A stretch of 64,000 nt of DNA from Lactobacillus kullabergensis (lineage in GTDB: Bacteria > Bacillota > Bacilli > Lactobacillales > Lactobacillaceae), in the NCBI RefSeq assembly GCF_000967195.1, contig NZ_KQ033871.1, positions 1,750,067-1,814,066 on the forward strand, read 5' to 3'. How positions within the stretch are numbered: the first letter of the stretch is position 1; each line of letters begins with the position of its first letter. A program made the position numbers and the translations under genes. This document shows, piece by piece, positions 34,604 to 43,780 of this stretch. Below the pieces are notes generated by a model. That model saw nothing but the letters and a program-made list of their open reading frames with translations, did not search any database and had not been told where the DNA came from.

Positions 34604-35260
34604 ATGGCAAATAATCAGAATAACGAAAAAAATGAGAAGACAAAACAATTTTATGATTTTTTAAAATATACAATAGTCTTATTTGCGATTTTTATTTTAA
34701 TTAATTTTTTACTGACAAAATATTTAATAGTTAAATGTTCCGTGTCTGGCATCTCGATGCAACCAACCTTTGAAAATCAAGAAAGAGTTATAGCTAATCG
34801 CAATAGCAAATTGAAACGAAATGAAATTGTCATTTTAAAGGCTCCGGATGAACGTAATTCCTTTTATATAAAAAGAATTATAGGATTACCAGGTGAAACT
34901 GTTACTGGAAAAAATAATAAGATTTATGTTAATGGCAAAAAAATAAATCAAGACTATTTAAAACCAGGATTTAAGCTGACGGATAATGAAGACGGTTTTT
35001 ATGGTACTAAATATTCTTATACTGCTGACTTTTCAATTCGTTCTTTAGCAAGAACAAAAGAATATAAAAGTATTTATTCCCCTTCTCAATTAAAAGAAAT
35101 GAAAAGTACCAACAAAGTTCCCAAAGGTTCATATTTTGTAATGGGTGATCATAGGAGCGTTTCAAAAGATAGTCGTTATATAGGCGCAATCCCTAGAAGT
35201 AAAATTGAAGGCGTTGTTAAATATCGCTATTGGCCACTTAACAGAATCAAAGCATATTAA
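34604..35260 (+). CDS. lepB: Type I signal peptidase
   Basis: A 218-residue membrane-anchored serine protease. One N-terminal span (about 19-40) is followed by the catalytic Ser51 in 'SGISMQPTF', Lys90 in 'FYIKRIIGLPGE', and the box 'GDHRSVSKDSR'. It removes signal peptides of exported proteins outside the membrane. An insert of about 40 residues before the last box ('TKYSYTADFSIRSLARTKEY') is typical of lactobacillar forms. It lies beside many signal-peptide-bearing surface genes and may be an extra copy. A strong terminator follows at once. Confidence 0.92.
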   Translation: MANNQNNEKNEKTKQFYDFLKYTIVLFAIFILINFLLTKYLIVKCSVSGISMQPTFENQERVIANRNSKLKRNEIVILKAPDERNSFYIKRIIGLPGETVTGKNNKIYVNGKKINQDYLKPGFKLTDNEDGFYGTKYSYTADFSIRSLARTKEYKSIYSPSQLKEMKSTNKVPKGSYFVMGDHRSVSKDSRYIGAIPRSKIEGVVKYRYWPLNRIKAY

Positions 35261-35299
35261 AAAGGATTAAGTCCAAATTTAGGACTTAATCCTTTTTCC
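35261..35299. terminator. Terminator after the signal peptidase gene
   Basis: AAAAGGATTAAGTCC pairs with GGACTTAATCCTTTTT. It also ends the convergent ABC operon. Confidence 0.85.
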
Positions 35300-35308
35300 T
35301 TTCACTTT

Positions 35309-36097
35309 TTATAACTCTGCTAATCGTTTTTCATCCAAATGAAACATAATCATACAATAAAGTAATAATATTGCAGTCATAAACACCACCACATAGATGT
35401 TAGTCATAATTCCAGGGAGTTCACGTAAGAAATCAGCAGGTGAATAACTTATGAAATATGGCAAACGGATAGTTGCATTCATTAATAATAAAACTATTTG
35501 CAAAACTAAACCTGTACACATGGCAGCAAACTTATTTTTAATCCATAAAGAAGTAACCATTGCGAATACAGAGAACAATCCACCCCAAAGAGAAGAAAAT
35601 ATAATTGACAAAATAGCGTGGACAAATGGATGGGAATAATAAAGGGAGACAAACAGCATAGTAAAATTTCTAGCACCAATATTAATATTAAGTAAGTTAT
35701 CGGGCTTAATATTAGGTAATATCATAAACCAAGATAAGAAGTTAAACAGCAAAGGAACAGCGATCACAATAAAACCTGTCATAAATGCGATTTTTAGGTA
35801 TCCTAACAAGATTTGTTTAATGGACTTCCCCATCTTTAATTTATAAAAATAGCCGTTGGTAAAATCTTCTTTTAACAATGTACTGGCAGGTAAACTCGCT
35901 ATTAAAGGTAACAAGATAAAAAATATAGTAGGTACAAAAGTAAATTGATCTATTGATATCCACATAGTATAAGGTGAGTTTGTCGCAGGAATATTTTTAG
36001 ACGCAGAAATGCCACATTGTACAACGCTAATACTTATTCCTATAACCAATGCCAAAAACAACCATAATTTATTCAAACGTGACCACAAAAATTTCAT
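35309..36097 (-). CDS. ABC-2 type membrane subunit (third of operon)
   Basis: A 262-residue protein with six hydrophobic spans. The loop 'LLKEDFTNGYFYKLKMGKS' after the second span is that of ABC-2 permeases, which usually have a charged/aromatic coupling helix there. It is the last gene of the unit and follows the small anchored protein by ten bases. With the two permeases upstream, it makes three integral membrane proteins for one ATPase. Confidence 0.7.
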   Translation of the reverse strand: MKFLWSRLNKLWLFLALVIGISISVVQCGISASKNIPATNSPYTMWISIDQFTFVPTIFFILLPLIASLPASTLLKEDFTNGYFYKLKMGKSIKQILLGYLKIAFMTGFIVIAVPLLFNFLSWFMILPNIKPDNLLNINIGARNFTMLFVSLYYSHPFVHAILSIIFSSLWGGLFSVFAMVTSLWIKNKFAAMCTGLVLQIVLLLMNATIRLPYFISYSPADFLRELPGIMTNIYVVVFMTAILLLYCMIMFHLDEKRLAEL

Positions 36098-36107
36098 TTT
36101 ATTCTCC

Positions 36108-36632
36108 CTATTCTAGCAGAAGCGAATATTTAACATAGTGCTTTTTAGCTGGTACCAAGAAACTGAAACGTAACTTTTGATTGCGCATGTCATATGAATA
36201 GCGCGGAATAGTAAAGTCCATTGTAAAAGGCTGCTTGCCGTGTGCTAATGCTTTATAAGGATTAATACTGTGGTGACTTTTGTCATACAACTTTACTGAG
36301 GGATTGCTTGTACCATAAGAATTATTTAGATACATATTTTCTATAAACTTAGGATTGTTTTTTCTCTCGCCATAGAATGGCCGGCCAGTTTGACGTATAT
36401 GAAATTTGACTTTGGCTTGTACAACATCCTTACTTTTCTTAACTGCAGCTTCATGAACAATAAAGTTAACATGATAGGCTTTTACCAATTCATTTTTGTG
36501 AAAAAGCTGTTCTTTAGTCACACCATACTGCTGAGGATGGGCGTTTACCTGGCGGTAGCGATAAAAGCCCACGCAGCCAACTACAATTATTATCGCAATG
36601 AAGAAACTCCATAATAATTTTTTATTTTTCAT
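36108..36632 (-). CDS. Membrane-anchored extracellular protein of the ABC operon
   Basis: A 174-residue protein with one N-terminal span (about 7-24) and a soluble extracytoplasmic domain of beta character ('FIVHEAAVKKSKDVVQAKVKF', 'FTMDFTIPRYSYDM'). The start chosen is ATG with AAGGAAC upstream; it overlaps the end of the ATPase gene by eleven bases. I do not recognise the domain. Its place between ATPase and permease suggests an accessory, such as a substrate-binding or immunity partner. Confidence 0.65.
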   Translation of the reverse strand: MKNKKLLWSFFIAIIIVVGCVGFYRYRQVNAHPQQYGVTKEQLFHKNELVKAYHVNFIVHEAAVKKSKDVVQAKVKFHIRQTGRPFYGERKNNPKFIENMYLNNSYGTSNPSVKLYDKSHHSINPYKALAHGKQPFTMDFTIPRYSYDMRNQKLRFSFLVPAKKHYVKYSLLLE

Positions 36633-37257
36633 GATTAATTGTTCCTTCTTGTACATATAGCTTTTGCGTGGCGACTTTGTTTACAAATTCATGATCATGC
36701 GAAGCAATAACAAAGGTTGAACCTTTATGGTTATATCCATCAATCAATCTGATTAATTTACCAATACTTTCATGATCCAGCGCATTGGTGGGTTCATCCA
36801 GAACAATTAACGGATAGGCTCCAAGAAAAGCCTGTGCAATTCCTAATTTCTGCTTCATCCCCAGTGAAAATTTCTTAACTTTTTGTTTAGGAAACCTGGT
36901 TAAATCAAAGTACGCCAATAAATCATTAATCTGCTTTTCTTGAATATCTGGGTCTAATTTCGCTAATAGTTCTAAGTTTTTATAAGCAGTAAATTCTTCT
37001 ATTAAACTGGGATTTTCAATTAAAATTCCCGCTTTAATTGGATAAGGCTCTTGGACCTTCATCTTCTTACCATTAACTATGACTTCCCCACTGGTATTTA
37101 TTAAACCTAAAATTGCTTTTAAGATTAACGTTTTACCAGAACCATTTATTCCTTCTAAAACAGTGATACTACCTTCTGGAATATCTGCACTAACATCATG
37201 CAATAGTGGCCGTCTTTTCACTATTTTTCCTACTTGCTTTAATTCAATAAAACCCAT
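36622..37257 (-). CDS. ABC transporter ATPase
   Basis: A 211-residue ATP-binding subunit. Walker A is 'GINGSGKTL' (about 37-44), the signature 'FSLGMKQKLGIAQAF' is of the bacitracin/lantibiotic (BcrA) form, Walker B is 'LIVLDEPTNALD', and the H-loop 'FVIASHDHEF'. It is short for the family and lacks a long C-terminal tail. It lies ten bases after a permease and overlaps the next gene. Confidence 0.85.
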   Translation of the reverse strand: MGFIELKQVGKIVKRRPLLHDVSADIPEGSITVLEGINGSGKTLILKAILGLINTSGEVIVNGKKMKVQEPYPIKAGILIENPSLIEEFTAYKNLELLAKLDPDIQEKQINDLLAYFDLTRFPKQKVKKFSLGMKQKLGIAQAFLGAYPLIVLDEPTNALDHESIGKLIRLIDGYNHKGSTFVIASHDHEFVNKVATQKLYVQEGTINHEK

Positions 37258-37267
37258 TTTTTACTCC

Positions 37268-37972
37268 TTAATCTACACTAAAGAAATGGTCAATAATCCC
37301 ATAAACAATCACCATAATCAAAGTTGCCAGCAATAATAATAAAAAACCAGGGAAATTAAATCTCATAATTATCAAGTTATTTAAAGGATTTAATTGCCAT
37401 TTTAAAAGAGAGGTCATTATCAAAAATGAAGCTGGAATAATCAGACCCAATGCCGAATTAAACTTTCCAATTGTACCTTGCAAAAGAAGCGTCAGATATA
37501 TTCCAAAAAAATTGTTGATGAAAAGTAGTGGGATCGCCTGCCAGTCAGTTAAATTAAAAAAAGACAAAGAGGGCAATTTAAGTAAAGCCGTAACAAGCAA
37601 CATAACTAAAAGTGTAACAAACACATAGGCAAAAGCTATTACTCCCATTAACAACATAGTGACAACAGTAAAATTTTTCGGTGGAATTTGTAATCCTCTT
37701 AGGTGCATAATGGTAGTTTGCCAAAGCTGTTTAAAGCTATTTAGCACAATAAGCAGTGGTATTAAGAAATAGACAAGCCACAAAATAAAATTAAAAGATG
37801 CACCTTGACTGGTATCGGCAAAGAAAAGATTAAATATAGAAGTATGTGAACTATTAATTAGCTGCGTACTGAGAAAAATAATTGAAAAGCAGATCAAACA
37901 TAGCCAGCAAATAAAACGGAAGCGGATTATTTGCCATAAATATAGTAATTGATTCCAAAACAAACGTTTCAT
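37268..37972 (-). CDS. ABC-2 type membrane subunit (second of operon)
   Basis: A 234-residue protein with six spans, clearly paralogous to the next upstream gene: both start 'FWxQxLxLWQ', and share 'FKQLWQ' and an 'LRGL' loop after the second span. The start has AAGGTC upstream in a suitable place. Its role is probably half of a permease pair. Confidence 0.72.
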   Translation of the reverse strand: MKRLFWNQLLYLWQIIRFRFICWLCLICFSIIFLSTQLINSSHTSIFNLFFADTSQGASFNFILWLVYFLIPLLIVLNSFKQLWQTTIMHLRGLQIPPKNFTVVTMLLMGVIAFAYVFVTLLVMLLVTALLKLPSLSFFNLTDWQAIPLLFINNFFGIYLTLLLQGTIGKFNSALGLIIPASFLIMTSLLKWQLNPLNNLIIMRFNFPGFLLLLLATLIMVIVYGIIDHFFSVD

Positions 37973-38133
37973 AAAGACCTTCTTTTTAAGAGTGAGGACA
38001 GCCGCAACAATAAAGATAAATTAATTTGACTATTATAAATAGCCAGTTTTTGTTTCTTATTTTTTAATTATCGTTTAATTCTATACGTTCATAGTACCAT
38101 TTTAGAATTATTAAAAATAGTAGAATTAGACTT

Positions 38134-38877
38134 TTAATAATCCGGTTCACTGTAACGGTCAGTAATTAAATAGACAATTAGCATTAATAGCGTTGTAGCT
38201 AATAACAGCAGAATATTGTTCTTATTGACACGCAGAAGCATTAAACTATTGAGCAGATTATATTTCCAAGTGGTGTAAACAGTCATTATAAGCCAACTAA
38301 AAGGAATAATTATGCCCAGTGGAGCATTGAAGCGACCGATAGTTGTCTGAACTATCAACAACAGAAATATTCCTAAAAAATTATTAATGACCAGTACTAA
38401 TAAAGCTGATAATCCGTAAAATTGCATTAGTTTAAAACGTCTTAGCCAGGAAAAATCAGTCACTAAAGCCATAATTCCTTCTGTTAGTACCACATAAATG
38501 AGGGAGATCAATCCCATTAACCCAACATTAACTACAGCAAAACTTAATGGTGAATATCGCAGCCCTCGCAATTGCATTCCCCTTACTTGCCACAATTGTT
38601 TAAAACCGCTTAAGACTATTAATAGCGGTACTACAAAATAAACAAACCAAAAAACAGGCAAAATAACTTGGCCTGATTTAACAGCGTTAAAATCAACACC
38701 CATGAAAAAAATAGGAACTATAGCAGAATTCGGCATTAATTTCAACATCAGTATTACAAAGCTTATTAAGCCTAACCAAAAAAGAAAGCGCGATTTTATT
38801 AGTTGCCACAAAAATAAAAATTGGTCCCAAAATAAATTTACAAGAGATGCTTTTGAGTCTACCGCTTTAGAATGCAA
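38134..38877 (-). CDS. ABC-2 type membrane subunit (first of operon)
   Basis: A 247-residue protein with six spans. It shares 'FWDQFLFLWQLIKSRFLFWL', 'FVVPLLIVLSGFKQLWQ' and 'LRGL' with its downstream paralogue. The two are separated by 161 bases, a gap long enough for a second promoter. The set of five genes is not a standard type that I can name. Its BcrA-like ATPase suggests peptide or lipid export or self-protection. Confidence 0.72.
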   Translation of the reverse strand: MHSKAVDSKASLVNLFWDQFLFLWQLIKSRFLFWLGLISFVILMLKLMPNSAIVPIFFMGVDFNAVKSGQVILPVFWFVYFVVPLLIVLSGFKQLWQVRGMQLRGLRYSPLSFAVVNVGLMGLISLIYVVLTEGIMALVTDFSWLRRFKLMQFYGLSALLVLVINNFLGIFLLLIVQTTIGRFNAPLGIIIPFSWLIMTVYTTWKYNLLNSLMLLRVNKNNILLLLATTLLMLIVYLITDRYSEPDY

Positions 38878-38961
38878 TTGTTCTCTCCTTATTTGTTTAC
38901 ACTCGCACTAGTCAAAAATGAAAAAGCTTATACTAATGATACCACTTGTTCAGAATTAAAA

Positions 38962-39005
38962 AAACACTATTAAATTTGGCAGTACAACTTTAATAGTGCT
39001 TTTAT
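38962..39005. terminator. Hairpin in the gap before the acetyltransferase gene
   Basis: CACTATTAAA pairs with TTTAATAGTG, flanked by A/T runs on both sides. No gene is seen on either side that obviously needs it. Confidence 0.5.
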
Positions 39006-39099
39006 TATGTCTAGACATACAAAAGAGCTTCCTAATTATTATTGAGAGCGCTAAAATAACTTTAACTCATAAAGCAATAAATATAAGAAAGGAATTTTC

Positions 39100-39537
39100 A
39101 TGATTAGAAAATGTGAAGTTGCTGACAGTCCAGCTATTCAAAAAATCAATCAAATTGAACTAGGTTATGATTATCCTGTAGAAAAAACGGCTGCCAACAT
39201 TAAAAGGTTGCTAAATGATCCTGCGCATCATTATCTCTGGGTCTTTGAAGATGATAGTACCAAAAAAGTTGAAGGTTATTTGCATGCAGAAGTTTTTGAA
39301 GAAACCTATTTTGACCCCATGTTCAACGTTTTAGCTTTAGCCGTAGATTCTTCTGTGCAAAAGAAAGGCATTGGCAGTCAACTTATGCACACTTTGGAAA
39401 AACAAGCTAAAAATTTAGGCATGAAAGAAATTAGGTTAAATTCAGGAGAATCACGTTTAGGTGCTCATAAATTTTACGAAAAACTGGGCTATACTAGCAA
39501 TAAAATGCAAAAACGATTTGGTAAAAAGTTGGATTAA
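39100..39537 (+). CDS. GNAT family N-acetyltransferase
   Basis: A 145-residue cytoplasmic protein with the GNAT fold. The acetyl-CoA-binding motif is 'VDSSVQKKGIGSQLMHTLE' (the Q/R-x-x-G-x-G/A loop, about 88-97) and the late 'LGAHKFYEKLGY' (motif B). The ATG has AAAGGAA upstream. The substrate cannot be told. It is a single-gene unit. Confidence 0.85.
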   Translation: MIRKCEVADSPAIQKINQIELGYDYPVEKTAANIKRLLNDPAHHYLWVFEDDSTKKVEGYLHAEVFEETYFDPMFNVLALAVDSSVQKKGIGSQLMHTLEKQAKNLGMKEIRLNSGESRLGAHKFYEKLGYTSNKMQKRFGKKLD

Positions 39538-39579
39538 CAACTTAATAATATAGCACTTTAATTTAAAATATTTTCCAAA

Positions 39580-39620
39580 CAAAAACCCGCCTTATCCACA
39601 TGATCAAAGACGGGTTTTTA
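39580..39620. terminator. Bidirectional terminator
   Basis: AAAAACCCGCCTT pairs with AAGACGGGTTTTT. It ends the acetyltransferase gene and the convergent mle operon. Confidence 0.8.
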
Positions 39621-39639
39621 TAACATGAATTTTTATTAA

Positions 39640-40605
39640 TTATATTAGCATTTGCGTGATTTCCAAAACTACTGGTACAACTATTACGAATAAAACTGTT
39701 GAGGTGGTCACAACGTTGGTAGCGTATTGCACATCCCCGTGCGATTCACCCACTAAGATTGGCAAAACTGCCAAAGCAGGAGTAGCTGATTGCACAACTA
39801 AGGTTTGTTTAGCTAGACCTGTCAAGGATGGCAGCCAATTTGCACCAACAACAATTAAAATCATCATTAAAGCAGGTACTAAGATAAAACGGCCAAGCAA
39901 TGCCCAAATGGTATCGCGGTCAAGGTGGATTGACTTCAAACCGGCATCTGCCAATATAATACCAATATAAATCAATGACATCGGCGTGACGATGCCGCCA
40001 ACCATACTTAACACAGCCGTAATCCAACTAGGAATTGGTACTTCAACTAATAAGCAAATTAAGGCAATTAGAAAACCAACTAATGGTGCTGGCAACAATT
40101 TTTTCCAGTTGAATTTTTGTTGTTTTCCTTTTTGTTCAGTTGGGTCATCGCTAGAAATGAAGAAGACACCAATTGCCCATGTAGAAACCGTATTTAACAC
40201 ATAATAAATTAAAAAGTACGGCATACTTTTTTGTCCAAATAAGGCAATATTTAATGGTAAACCAATAAAAATGGTATTGGCATTCGTAATGGCGTTAATA
40301 AAAGTACCTCGGCGACCTTTGCGGATCCGCAGAAGCTTACATAATATCCATGCGAACAAATAGCTGAGAGCAAAACAGATAATGGCATAGATCAATCCAC
40401 CTGTTAAGCCAAATAATTTTTGCCTGTTTAAATATTTTAAGACGGAAACAAAAATTGAAGCTGGTAAAGCAATATTCATAATTAAATAAGAAATATTGCC
40501 CTTAAACTGATCGCCTAGTTTGCCACTGGTTCGCAGCCAATACCCTAAAGCAATTACAAGCAACAGTTCAACAACGCTAGTTAATGAAGTAATAAAGGCT
40601 TGCAT
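39640..40605 (-). CDS. mleP: Malate permease, AEC family
   Basis: A 321-residue membrane protein of the auxin efflux carrier (AEC) family: two halves of five spans, a central charged loop (about residues 155-165) and the 'NTIFIGLPLNIALFG' motif. It is six bases after mleS on the same strand, the usual mleS-mleP order of malolactic lactobacilli. It probably imports L-malate and exports lactate. Confidence 0.85.
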   Translation of the reverse strand: MQAFITSLTSVVELLLVIALGYWLRTSGKLGDQFKGNISYLIMNIALPASIFVSVLKYLNRQKLFGLTGGLIYAIICFALSYLFAWILCKLLRIRKGRRGTFINAITNANTIFIGLPLNIALFGQKSMPYFLIYYVLNTVSTWAIGVFFISSDDPTEQKGKQQKFNWKKLLPAPLVGFLIALICLLVEVPIPSWITAVLSMVGGIVTPMSLIYIGIILADAGLKSIHLDRDTIWALLGRFILVPALMMILIVVGANWLPSLTGLAKQTLVVQSATPALAVLPILVGESHGDVQYATNVVTTSTVLFVIVVPVVLEITQMLI

Positions 40606-40611
40606 TTATTC

Positions 40612-42255
40612 TCACTCCTGCTCATCTTTATATTCAGGCGCCCAGCGAAGTGCAGCCACTGCCTTGTCACCATCTTGAAAATCATTTTGATTGAGGTGAT
40701 CGGCAATTGCCTTGTTAGCCACAGCTTTTGCTACAGTTTGAGAAAAGACATTTAGTTTTTCAACTGGTGGCAAAACTGCTGCGCCTGGTTTACTTGAATC
40801 AACAATGCCGCCAAGTGAGTGGGCCGCTACACTAATCATTTCATCACTTAAAATCTTAGCATTAACTGCCAGAGCGCCAAGACCAAGTCCCGGGTAGACC
40901 AAAGCATTGTTGGCTTGTCCGATTTCATACTTAGTGCCGTTATAATCAACTGGATCAGCGGGAATACCAGTTGCTACTAAAGCCTTGCCTTTAGTCCAAT
41001 GAATTAAATCTTCTGCTTTTGCCTCTGCTAATTGAGTTGGGTTTGACAATGGGAAAATGATTGGTCGCTCGGTATGAGTTGCCATTTCCGTCACAATATC
41101 TTGAGTGAAAGCACCTGAACGAGTTGAAGTTCCCACTAAAATATCAGGATGAACTGCTTGCACAACGCTCTTTAAATCTTTAAGCTGGTCAGCATTGCTG
41201 AATTCAGAACGTTTCCTGACAAATGGTTTCTGCGCTGGTGTTAGTTCAGGCGTATCTTCAAAGAGCAGACCTTGTTTATCTACCAAGTAAAAATGCTTGC
41301 GTGCTTCTTCAGGTTGTAAGCCTGCTTGCAGCATCTCGGCATAGACTTGCTCCACGATTCCTGTGCCAGCTGTTCCTGCACCAAAACAGACATACTTTTG
41401 ATCTGTTAATTTCTGACCACTAATCTTCAATGCTCCCAAGATACCTGCCAAAACAATGACACCGGTACCTTGAATATCATCATTAAAGGTTAAAATGTGA
41501 TCACGATAGTGTTTTAAAATATTATCAGCATTATCCCGACCAAAATCTTCAAAATGTAAATATAGTCCCGGAAATAATTTTTCTACAGCTTGCACAAAGA
41601 GATCAACAAATTGATAATATGGTTCACCATTTACGCGACGCTGATGGTTGCCTAGGTAGAGGAAATCATTAAGTAATTTGTCATTATTAGTGCCAACATC
41701 CAGCACTACTGGCAATACACACGCCGGGTCAATACCAGCTGCAGCAGTATAAACCATCAACTTGCCAACAGAAATGTCAACTCCCTGTGTACCCCAGTCA
41801 CCAATTCCTAAAATTTCTTCACCGTCAGTAACCACTATTAGTTTTATATCACGGCCATCAGCCGCATTTTTCAAACTATCTTCAATTTGATCAGGTTCAT
41901 TAATTGACAAAAATGCGGCATATTGCGGATTTACAAACAAATGACTGTAATTTTCGATAGTTTCAGCTATCGTGGGATCATACACAATCGGCATAAATTC
42001 TGTGACATGCTCACTGAAGACCTTAAAAAACAGCACCCGATTAGTATTAAAAACGGTCATCAAAAAAATTCGCTTTTCCAAATTAGTTGATTTTTCTTGA
42101 TACTGCAGGTAAACTTCCCGCGCCTGCTCTTCTAATGACTGCACCTTAGGAGGTAACATCCCTGCCAGTTGATACTTTTCTCGCTGCTCTTCTGTAAAAG
42201 CAGTACCTTTGTTTAAAAATGGGTCATTCAACCTATCTTGTCCTGTTTTAGCCAT
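40612..42255 (-). CDS. mleS: Malolactic enzyme
   Basis: A 547-residue cytoplasmic enzyme of the malic enzyme family. It contains '[15 protein letters not shown]' (active-site region), 'FEDFGRDNA' (metal site), '[15 protein letters not shown]' and an NAD-binding fold '[12 protein letters not shown]'. The malolactic enzyme decarboxylates L-malate to L-lactate with NAD+ and Mn2+. Distinguishing it from NAD-malic enzyme rests on length and on the adjoining AEC permease. No mleR regulator is in the window. Confidence 0.87.
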   Translation of the reverse strand: MAKTGQDRLNDPFLNKGTAFTEEQREKYQLAGMLPPKVQSLEEQAREVYLQYQEKSTNLEKRIFLMTVFNTNRVLFFKVFSEHVTEFMPIVYDPTIAETIENYSHLFVNPQYAAFLSINEPDQIEDSLKNAADGRDIKLIVVTDGEEILGIGDWGTQGVDISVGKLMVYTAAAGIDPACVLPVVLDVGTNNDKLLNDFLYLGNHQRRVNGEPYYQFVDLFVQAVEKLFPGLYLHFEDFGRDNADNILKHYRDHILTFNDDIQGTGVIVLAGILGALKISGQKLTDQKYVCFGAGTAGTGIVEQVYAEMLQAGLQPEEARKHFYLVDKQGLLFEDTPELTPAQKPFVRKRSEFSNADQLKDLKSVVQAVHPDILVGTSTRSGAFTQDIVTEMATHTERPIIFPLSNPTQLAEAKAEDLIHWTKGKALVATGIPADPVDYNGTKYEIGQANNALVYPGLGLGALAVNAKILSDEMISVAAHSLGGIVDSSKPGAAVLPPVEKLNVFSQTVAKAVANKAIADHLNQNDFQDGDKAVAALRWAPEYKDEQE

Positions 42256-42408
42256 TTTTTCACTCTCCGTCTATTTAATTATTATTAGCACGTACTATAT
42301 GATTAGACTATAACCAGTATGTAAAAAGTGCAATAAATTAAGCTTATATCAATAGTGTATAGTATATAGTAAATAATTTAATATAGTTTTTATAAAAAAT
42401 TGTGCAAA

Positions 42409-42446
42409 TAAAAAACCAGTTCAAGTTAATGAATTGGCTTTTTATT
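42409..42446. terminator. Terminator after nagA
   Basis: AAAAACCAGTTCA pairs with TGAATTGGCTTTTT. Confidence 0.75.
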
Positions 42447-42470
42447 CTATATAATAATTAATAAACTGCT

Positions 42471-43625
42471 TTATGCCTGGTAGCGTGACTCACCATTTAA
42501 ATAAGTTTCACTTAAAGTCATGTCAGGGTTTAATACTAAGAAATCAGCGTCCTTATCAGGTGCAATTGAACCACATTTATCGAGTACGTGCGCACTCTTA
42601 GCCGGAACATAAGAAGCCATCATAACAGCTTCTTCAGGAGTAGCAACGTTCCAGTCAACAACATTCTTGACTGCAGTCTTTAATTGCAAAATACTACCGG
42701 CTAAATTATTGCCACCTTTCAAACGAGCCATGCCCTCTTTAACATAAACAGGCAACTCACCTAACATATAGTCACCGTCAGGCATCATACCGGCTTCCAT
42801 GCAATCTGTGATTAAGCAAATATGTTCGGCACCTTTAAGCTGAACCAATGCCCGTACCATTTCCTTTTGAACATGGTGACCGTCACAGATTAGCTCATCT
42901 GTCACATTATGCAGAGCCATCGCAGCGTTGGAAATTGATGTATCGTGGTGTGAAGGATCAGGCATCCCGTTAAAAGTATGAGTAAACATAGTTGCACCAG
43001 CTTCAACACCGGCTTTAGCTTCGTCAAAGTTAGCACTGGAGTGTCCCAAAGAAACAACTACACCCTCTTTAACAGCAGCACGGATAAATTCCCGGGCACC
43101 TTTTCTCTCAGGCGCAAGAGATATTTTATTCAGCAGCCCTTTAGATTCTTCGCGCCACTCATTAAATTGATTAATATCAGGATCAAGCAAATATTTAGGG
43201 TTTTCTGCACCAGCATGTTCAGCGGTAAAGTATGGTCCTTCAAAATGCAACCCTTGAATTTTAGCACCAGTTTCTTCACCTTTATGGGCGCCAAACATTT
43301 GGCAAATTTTGCTTAATGTATCTGCACCAGCAGTATAAGTCGTTGGCAGCCAGCTGGTAACGCCAGACTGTAAAAAGCCTTCTGACAGGCGGTTAATCCC
43401 CGCCCAATCACTTTTCATCACGTCTTCTTTTAGTGAACCGTGTACATGCGTGTCAACCAGTCCTGGTGCAATCCATTTGCCTTTATAGTCTACGATTTTG
43501 CCTGCAGGTTTCTGATCTTCAGTATAGTAAAAGCCAAACTTGCCGTCATCTTGAACTTCTAAGTAACCACCTTGTTCTGTCACATTTTCAAGAAAGAATT
43601 TATCTGCATGAATATAATAAGTCAT
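42471..43625 (-). CDS. nagA: N-acetylglucosamine-6-phosphate deacetylase
   Basis: A 384-residue amidohydrolase. The metal-site motifs are 'APGLVDTHVHGS' (about 52-63), 'LHFEGPYFTAEHAGA', 'SLGHSSANFDEA', 'HTFNGMPDPSHH' and 'LITDCMEAGM' (catalytic Asp). The start has AGAAAGG upstream. It deacetylates GlcNAc-6-P in amino sugar and cell wall recycling. It is divergent from the GH31-like gene, and a NagR-type operator lies between the two. Confidence 0.93.
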   Translation of the reverse strand: MTYYIHADKFFLENVTEQGGYLEVQDDGKFGFYYTEDQKPAGKIVDYKGKWIAPGLVDTHVHGSLKEDVMKSDWAGINRLSEGFLQSGVTSWLPTTYTAGADTLSKICQMFGAHKGEETGAKIQGLHFEGPYFTAEHAGAENPKYLLDPDINQFNEWREESKGLLNKISLAPERKGAREFIRAAVKEGVVVSLGHSSANFDEAKAGVEAGATMFTHTFNGMPDPSHHDTSISNAAMALHNVTDELICDGHHVQKEMVRALVQLKGAEHICLITDCMEAGMMPDGDYMLGELPVYVKEGMARLKGGNNLAGSILQLKTAVKNVVDWNVATPEEAVMMASYVPAKSAHVLDKCGSIAPDKDADFLVLNPDMTLSETYLNGESRYQA

Positions 43626-43685
43626 AATATTTTTGCCTTTCTTTTTAAAATAACCTCGTATTTATAGCTTAATTTTAGCTTAATC

Positions 43686-43703
43686 AACTGGTATTTACCA
43701 GTT
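43686..43703. promoter_or_regulatory. NagR-type operator (dre-like)
   Basis: AACTGGT-ATTT-ACCAGTT is a perfect 7-base dyad between nagA and the GH31-like gene. The TGGT-N4-ACCA form is that of GntR/HutC regulators such as NagR (YvoA), which release DNA on binding GlcN6P/GlcNAc6P. Neither repressor gene nor effector is shown here. Confidence 0.65.
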
Positions 43704-43780
43704 CAATTTCAAATAGTACGGAAACTTTTTATTTTTTAGTTATAATAGTGGTATAGGTAACTAATTAGGAAACAAGAAAT

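Noticed and set aside
35451-35639. Plus-strand small frame over the third ABC permease
   Set aside because: It is a shadow of a membrane-protein gene and has no start signal.
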